DNA from: Hofstenia miamia
Taxonomy: Eukaryota > Xenacoelomorpha > Acoela
NCBI GenBank assembly: GCA_004352715.1
Contig: SCFE01000119.1
Span: 833,499-891,093, forward strand
Direction of reading: 5' to 3'
Length of the DNA stretch: 57,595 bases
Part shown: in pieces, positions 44,068 through 57,595 of the stretch
How positions within the stretch are numbered: the stretch's first letter is position 1
How the letters are laid out: each line of letters begins with the position of its first letter
Translations under genes and position numbers: made by a program
The notes under the pieces: model-generated
Told to the model about the DNA's origin: nothing
The model's database searches: none
The model's input: only the letters and a program-made list of their open reading frames with translations

Positions 44068-45828
44068 TGTAGAATCGTTGGCTGGTAGGGAAACTTAACT
44101 AGAAACTTAATTGACTCCGCAGAAGGTTTGAATAGCGTTTACATAACAGCCATGATTCCAGGAGGAAGGAATAATACAGAATTTATAACATATAGATGTA
44201 ACATTGGTAATTCATCCAAGTAACAACACTACTTTAGGGAATACCCAAGATGACCGATTCCTATGGCTTCCAGCCAAAGCAGAACATCCAGAAGTAAAGT
44301 GCTTAACCTATTGACTGGTGCTACCCTATTTGTCTCACTTGCTTATTTTCTATCTCAATTTAAATAATATAGACTCTCATTTTCATTGTTATCTCTCAGC
44401 TCACTATTAAATAATCTGTAATTGCCAGATATTTGTGCTAGCCCGCGGCATGGTATCATCACAGTGTTAGGTTTTATAAGTGCATGTACATGTTGAATTA
44501 CAAAAGAGAGATTTATTATTTCCTTATTCATAACCGTAGGCATAACTTAATGAGTCCACAATTCGGACTGGGTAATCAACAGACCCCCAGAAGTGACGTG
44601 TCGCCCCGTGCTAGTGAAAGCACACCCGAATTGTCGCCAATCTTAAGCAATAAGTTTCATCAAGATAATTAATAAATAAGAAATACAACNNNNNNNACAA
44701 TTTCTAGAACTGACAATGGGAGTACTCCCACACACACAGGAACAAAAAACGCATAAAAGGGGTAACAGTAATTAACAGACCAAAAAGGGAAGAAATGAAC
44801 ACAGCAGTACTTGGTAATAAATCCAACGTAAAGAAGCACTAGAAAAAGTAAAACAAACAAGAAATTTAACAGTTGACATCAGCCAAATAAGAAACACAAA
44901 AGCTTCATGACCCTCCTTCAAGGTGAGGAAGTTAATGAATACATTGATGGGTACTTTCTCTGAAGTCTCAAAGCAATCAGGGGAAACAACTATCCCAGCT
45001 GATATGCACCAAAACAAAAACCAACTCACAACCAAACCATTGAAAGAAAACAACAAGACTAACCAGTTATCACNTATAGATGTAACATTGGTAATTCATC
45101 CAAGTAACAACACTACTTTAGCGAATACCCAAGATGACTGATTCCTATGGCTTCCAGCCAAAGCGGAACATCCAGAAGTAAAGTGCTTAACCTATTGACT
45201 GGTGCTACCCTATTTGTCTCACTTGCTTATTTTCTATCTCAATTCAAATAATATAGACTCTCATTTTCATTGTTATCTCTCAGCTCACTATTAAATAATC
45301 TGTAATTGCCAGATATTCGTGCTAGCCCATGGCATGGTATCATCACAGTGTTAGGTTTTATAAGTGCATGTACATGTTGAATTATGAAAGAGAGATTTAT
45401 TATTTCCTTATACATAACCGTAGGCATAACTTAATGAGTCCACAATTCGGACTGGGTAATCAACAGACCCCCAGAAGTGACGTGTCGCCCCGTGCTAGTG
45501 AAAGCACACCCGAATTGTCGCCAATCTTAAGCAATAAGTTTCATCAAGATAATTAATAAATAAGAAATACAACGTTAAAGACGGCAGTTGAGAGTAGATA
45601 AAATCTATTATTTTATACAATTGTTTAACTATTACCTGCCTTTGTTTACAATACTCAAAGGTCAATGTAGTTTAACATGATAAATTTCTTTTCCCTCGCA
45701 AAATTAAATTTGAGCAACAATAAGCACCATTGAGGGGACATCAAATAAATACTGACGTCATAGTGACGTAGAAATACAAAATAAATTTTAAAGAATAAAA
45801 TCAACAGAAGTCCCCAAGCGACTCTACA
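44068..45828 (-). repeat. 5' LTR of Gyp-1, assembled with gaps and redundant pieces
   Basis: 44068-44689 equals LTR positions 1-622. After Ns (44690-44696), 44697-45073 repeats the internal 43664-44040. After another N, 45075-45828 equals LTR positions from about 148 to the end, with a few differences from the first piece and a roughly 25-bp deletion. The true LTR is about 900 bp. Confidence 0.8.
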
Positions 45829-45832
45829 TTAG

Positions 45833-46160
45833 TAAAGCTGTACTGCATCTAGGCACATATTAACTACATGTATGAATTTAGGAAAGCAACATTTTAAATA
45901 AAACAAACGTCAAAATAAAGCAAAATGAATTTACTGAAAGTAAACTGAAGTAAAAAAACAAATGAAAAAATCACACCTATATATATGCAACAAAAACTGG
46001 TAGTGTAAATAGAAATGCCTACCATGAAAATATGGACAAATATAGAACTGATAAAATCTAGTCGACTGCTATCAATTTTACCGCCTCGAATTAGCAGAAA
46101 TTTAAGTAATTAAAAATATAGCACCGTTTCATTTAGTCAAATAATCAATTGAATAATTTC
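45833..46160 (-). repeat. 5' LTR of Gyp-4, remaining part
   Basis: Continues 35554-35985 after the TTAG duplication and matches 4545-4860 (AAACTGGTAGTGTAAATAG, AAATATAGCACCGTTTCA, AATAATCAAT). Similarity fades at about 46160 and the outer LTR edge is not identifiable. Confidence 0.65.
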
Positions 46161-46484
46161 TTAAGTTTAGTTTTGCAGAACTTGTCTTGAACGATTTCTT
46201 TGTGTGGTATATAGTCATAATATTTTGCAATTCTGACTATGTTTTTTCTTATGTCATTGTCTTTAGCATATTACAATTTCGACAAAGCTATTTAGCATTT
46301 CAGTGATCAAAATAGTTAATGTTTGAACATATTTTAAATGCCATCCTAATGGATAAAATTTTAAAACTATCAATAATTTTCATCAGCTTATGTAATATGT
46401 ATTTATAGAGTTTAAGTGTGCTATAAATTATTATCCAATCGAATTTTATGTTAGAATGGTCACAGTAACAATTTATCAATAATT
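46161..46484. other. Upstream region of the Rab gene
   Basis: AT-rich; no TATA box or other promoter element can be assigned with confidence. Start of transcription unknown. Only 325 bp separate the last recognisable retroelement sequence from the Rab start codon. Confidence 0.35.
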
Positions 46485-55085
<8,601 letters not shown>

Positions 55086-55490
55086 TATGTATTTAAAGTA
55101 ATTGTATGTATATTCTGTATAAGTTAGTTTTATAGAATTGAATTATTTGTAATTTTATTGTCTTCAGAAACGTATATAATAGATATGAGTGTGAATGTTA
55201 CTCACGTAAAGTATACAATTTTTTATTGAGCGCATTAATAGTTATTTACACATTGCATGAAATCCACTAAAATTTTCACAATATCGAAGTGAGCTGAGAA
55301 GCCAAGGAGACTCTAATCTCTGTTCCGAATTTTGAAAATTGACACTATAAGGTTGCTCTTGAAAGTTTTAATTAGTGCCCCAAGTTATAAACGATATTAT
55401 ATTACTAAAAATCTTTATTCAACAAAATTAACAAATATAAGAGGCTATATCAAAAGATATACTAGTATAAAGGTAATGTTAAAAAAAGAG
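55086..55490 (+). other. 3' region of the Rab gene
   Basis: AT-rich; no AATAAA found close to the stop codon. Transcript end not determinable. Confidence 0.35.
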
Positions 55491-55494
55491 ATGT

Positions 55495-55740
55495 AATTTA
55501 ACGTAACCCTCATAAACAGTCCTCACAGTGTTTGCGGAAATTTCAAAGTGGGAGTTTTTGAGATCAGGAGATCTCGGAAATATTCTGTGAGATATCCACC
55601 TAGTCCAATCCATTGTCCATGAAATTTGTTACTCAGAAAATGAACAAATGTCTTTCTTGTCAAAAGGTAAGACCACACATTCTGCTGCAAAATTGTCAAG
55701 AAAATCTCACTAGTTCGTCTAATAGTACGCAAATTCCAGA
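55495..55740 (-). pseudogene. DDE transposase carboxy-terminal remnant (Tc1/mariner superfamily)
   Basis: Minus strand: ILQQNVWSYL...FLSNKFHGQWIGLGG followed, after a one-base shift, by PRSPDL. This is the order LQQDGAPPH...FLNxxFxxRWIGRGGPxxWPPRSPDLTPxDFF common in such transposases. The DGAPPH Asp is Asn. Stops downstream. Confidence 0.5.
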
Positions 55741-56049
55741 TGATCGAGTTGTGAAGATGGCATTGCTGTTGGCAGAAATTGGACCAGGTTGGTTCCTGAT
55801 CAGTTTGACTATTGTAAAATTATTATTACTACTGCTACTTATACTGATTCAATATTATTGTTTCTCATTCAAATCAATGCATTCAAATCATTATTTGCGA
55901 GTTGCACAAAAATTTAAAAATGCGAGTGTTTCATGATAATAGCATGAAACTCTTGTATAAATTAACACTTATGAGGAATTAAAACAATAGATAGAAATTA
56001 ACTGGTTCTAAAAAAAATACTTTGTCTTGATTTCAAAAGTTTATTGTCC

Positions 56050-57595
56050 TTGAGGATATAAATTGTTGGTTTTCATTGTTCAATAGCTTTGTTATATTTT
56101 ATGGACTTTGTCCTATAGTTGGATAAGTAGTTGGATCTTTATCGTTTTAGTGAAATTTTTACTGATTTTTTAAATTTATTGAAATTTCGTTCTTTAATAT
56201 CTGGATGGAGTTTGTTCCATAAATCAATTGTAAAATTTGTAAATGATTTTTCAAAGATTTTCTTTTTAAATTTGCTTTTGTGATAAGTCTTAGTACGCTT
56301 GTGTATATTTTTCTGTAATTCTACTGAAGGTCTTTTCCAAAATAGTAAGAGACAATTTAATTTTAATAAGTATTCTAATAATTCGATATGTTTTTCTAAT
56401 TATTTACTTTGATCGCTTTTGCTACAGATTGTATTAATTGCCCTATTAAACACTTTCTTAAATTTTTTAAATATTTTCTTGGTAACATTGGTAAATAAAA
56501 AAGACGAATATGAAAAAATGTGACAGTATAAGAGATCTTAGTAATACAATCATCCACTTCATTGGTAATATATGTTGAATATTAGTTAGCAATTTAACTC
56601 CATGGGCCATTTTCTTCGTAGTTGCATTGATCTAATCTGTAAAGTTAAGTTCATTGTCAATTTCAATACTAAAATATTTAATTTTCTTAGTTTCATAAAG
56701 GATATTTTTTCAACATATATTGTGATTCTAATGGTTCACCTTTTCCATTTTTATTCTTTATAATCATAAATGTAGTTTTCTCAATATTTAATTTCATCAT
56801 ATTCTGTTAACAAAATGTCTTTACTTTAATTATATGTTCTTGTAAAATCTTTATTTTGGTGTATATAATAGAGTATCATCTGCAAATTGAATGCATTTGC
56901 CTTCAATGAAGTTAGGAATATCATTTACATATAGATTGAATAATAGTGGCCCTAAAACTGATCCTTATGGCACTCCATTATTTATCAATATTTGTTTTGA
57001 CAATAGATTGTTTACTTTCACGTATTGTGAACGAACACATATATATGATTTCAGAAATTGGATTGATGAACCACTAAAATGATAAATTTCTTTTAATTTT
57101 TTAATTAGTAAATTCATGATTAATTGAATTAAAGGCCTTTGATATATCAAGTGAAGCAATATAAACTTTGTCATCTTTGGCTAATTTTCTATGCCAGTCA
57201 TCTATTGTTTCTATTAATGCATAATTTGTTGATAATCCTTTTCTAAAACCAAAATTCTCTTCGATGTAGATCGTTATTTTTGATATATGAGTTTTTTAAA
57301 AATTTTGCTTATTCCTTAGAGAATAGATATTGGACGGCAATTCTCTGTTTTCTCATTATTGCCCTTTTTAAAAATGGGAATAACTTCAGCCATTTTTAAT
57401 TGTTTAGGGAAATAGAAATAGTAAATACATTCATTGAAGAGATCACATAATGGTCTTGCTAATACATATAGAGCGTCTTTTAAGAACATATAGGATAGTA
57501 ACTTGGGCCTTTTGATTTAATTGTTTTTATCATTGAGTACTTAAAAAATCATGAAGTGAAACATATTTAAATTTAAAAGATGAGTGATTCAAATT
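56050..57595 (-). pseudogene. LINE reverse transcriptase (CR1/Jockey-like), minus strand, continues beyond the window
   Basis: Right to left on the minus strand: DDKVYIASLDISKAFNSINH (about 57110-57170), GVP[17 protein letters not shown] (about 56925-56985; CAA to TAA), [13 protein letters not shown] (about 56860-56895; catalytic FADD intact), MMKLNIEKTTFMII, KKIKYFSIEIDNELNFTDQI (about 56640-56700) and a thumb-like tail to about 56050. Several stops and frameshifts. Confidence 0.8.

Larger units (their letters stand above)
35986..45828 (-). mobile_element. Gyp-1: youngest gypsy-type LTR retrotransposon, minus strand, with short ORF3
   Basis: 3' LTR 35986-36886, polypurine tract, ORF3, pol, gag, PBS 44050-44067, and 5' LTR from 44068 to 45828 (scrambled by Ns). 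TTAG target duplication at 35982-35985 and 45829-45832; the host LTR is continuous across it. The LTRs differ by roughly ten substitutions and a short indel. Disruptions in coding are eight in-frame TGA codons, one frameshift in pol, one in a T run in gag, and a small N gap in RT. Confidence 0.9.

Overview
This is animal nuclear DNA, very probably from an invertebrate. It is AT-rich, contains a spliced Rab GTPase gene with GT-AG introns, and is otherwise almost entirely transposable elements: piggyBac, Tc1/mariner-type, several LINE clades, and above all Ty3/gypsy-type LTR retrotransposons. I cannot name the species. Runs of N, often next to near-perfect duplicated blocks, show that the assembly is unreliable inside the repeats.

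Layout. (1) 1-1386 is the 3' part of a decayed piggyBac element inserted at a TTAA inside an old LTR (1387-1795). (2) About 3140-46160 is a nest of gypsy-type elements. I call them Gyp-4 (old minus-strand host: LTR 3140-4931, ORF3 pieces 5171-8981, gag 34145-35530, PBS, other LTR 35554-35985 plus 45833-46160), Gyp-3 (minus, 9014-17084), Gyp-2 (plus, 17422-29782), Gyp-5 (plus, fragment 29999-34145) and Gyp-1 (minus, 35986-45828, the youngest). Two solo LTRs (3254-4209 and 31619-32551) have perfect 4-bp target duplications. (3) 46485-55085 is a three-exon Rab43-like GTPase gene, the only clear host gene. Its 7.1-kb second intron carries a Dong/R4-type LINE inserted at TAA repeats, a second LINE remnant, a hammerhead-like motif, a mariner-like transposase scrap and a 572-bp mariner MITE. 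(4) 55495-57595 holds a DDE transposase remnant and a minus-strand LINE reverse transcriptase running off the window.

How the gypsy elements are built. Each has, in coding order, gag (coiled coil, CCHC knuckle), a -1 frame change at a T TTA AAT heptamer directly before the gag stop, protease, RT, RNase H, integrase with HHCC and GPY/F modules, and then an additional long reading frame (ORF3) reaching to the polypurine tract. ORF3 occurs in all five families and is not an envelope protein that I can recognise. Its conserved amino-terminal part is unlike any family I know. Its carboxy-terminal part carries, in the right order, DVE, NYPxxIG, GGDL and HxxxxDA, which I read as a DEDDh 3'-5' exonuclease domain. 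An LTR retrotransposon with a DEDDh exonuclease in the env position is the most interesting inference in this window. All copies are broken, so function is inferred from conservation between families.
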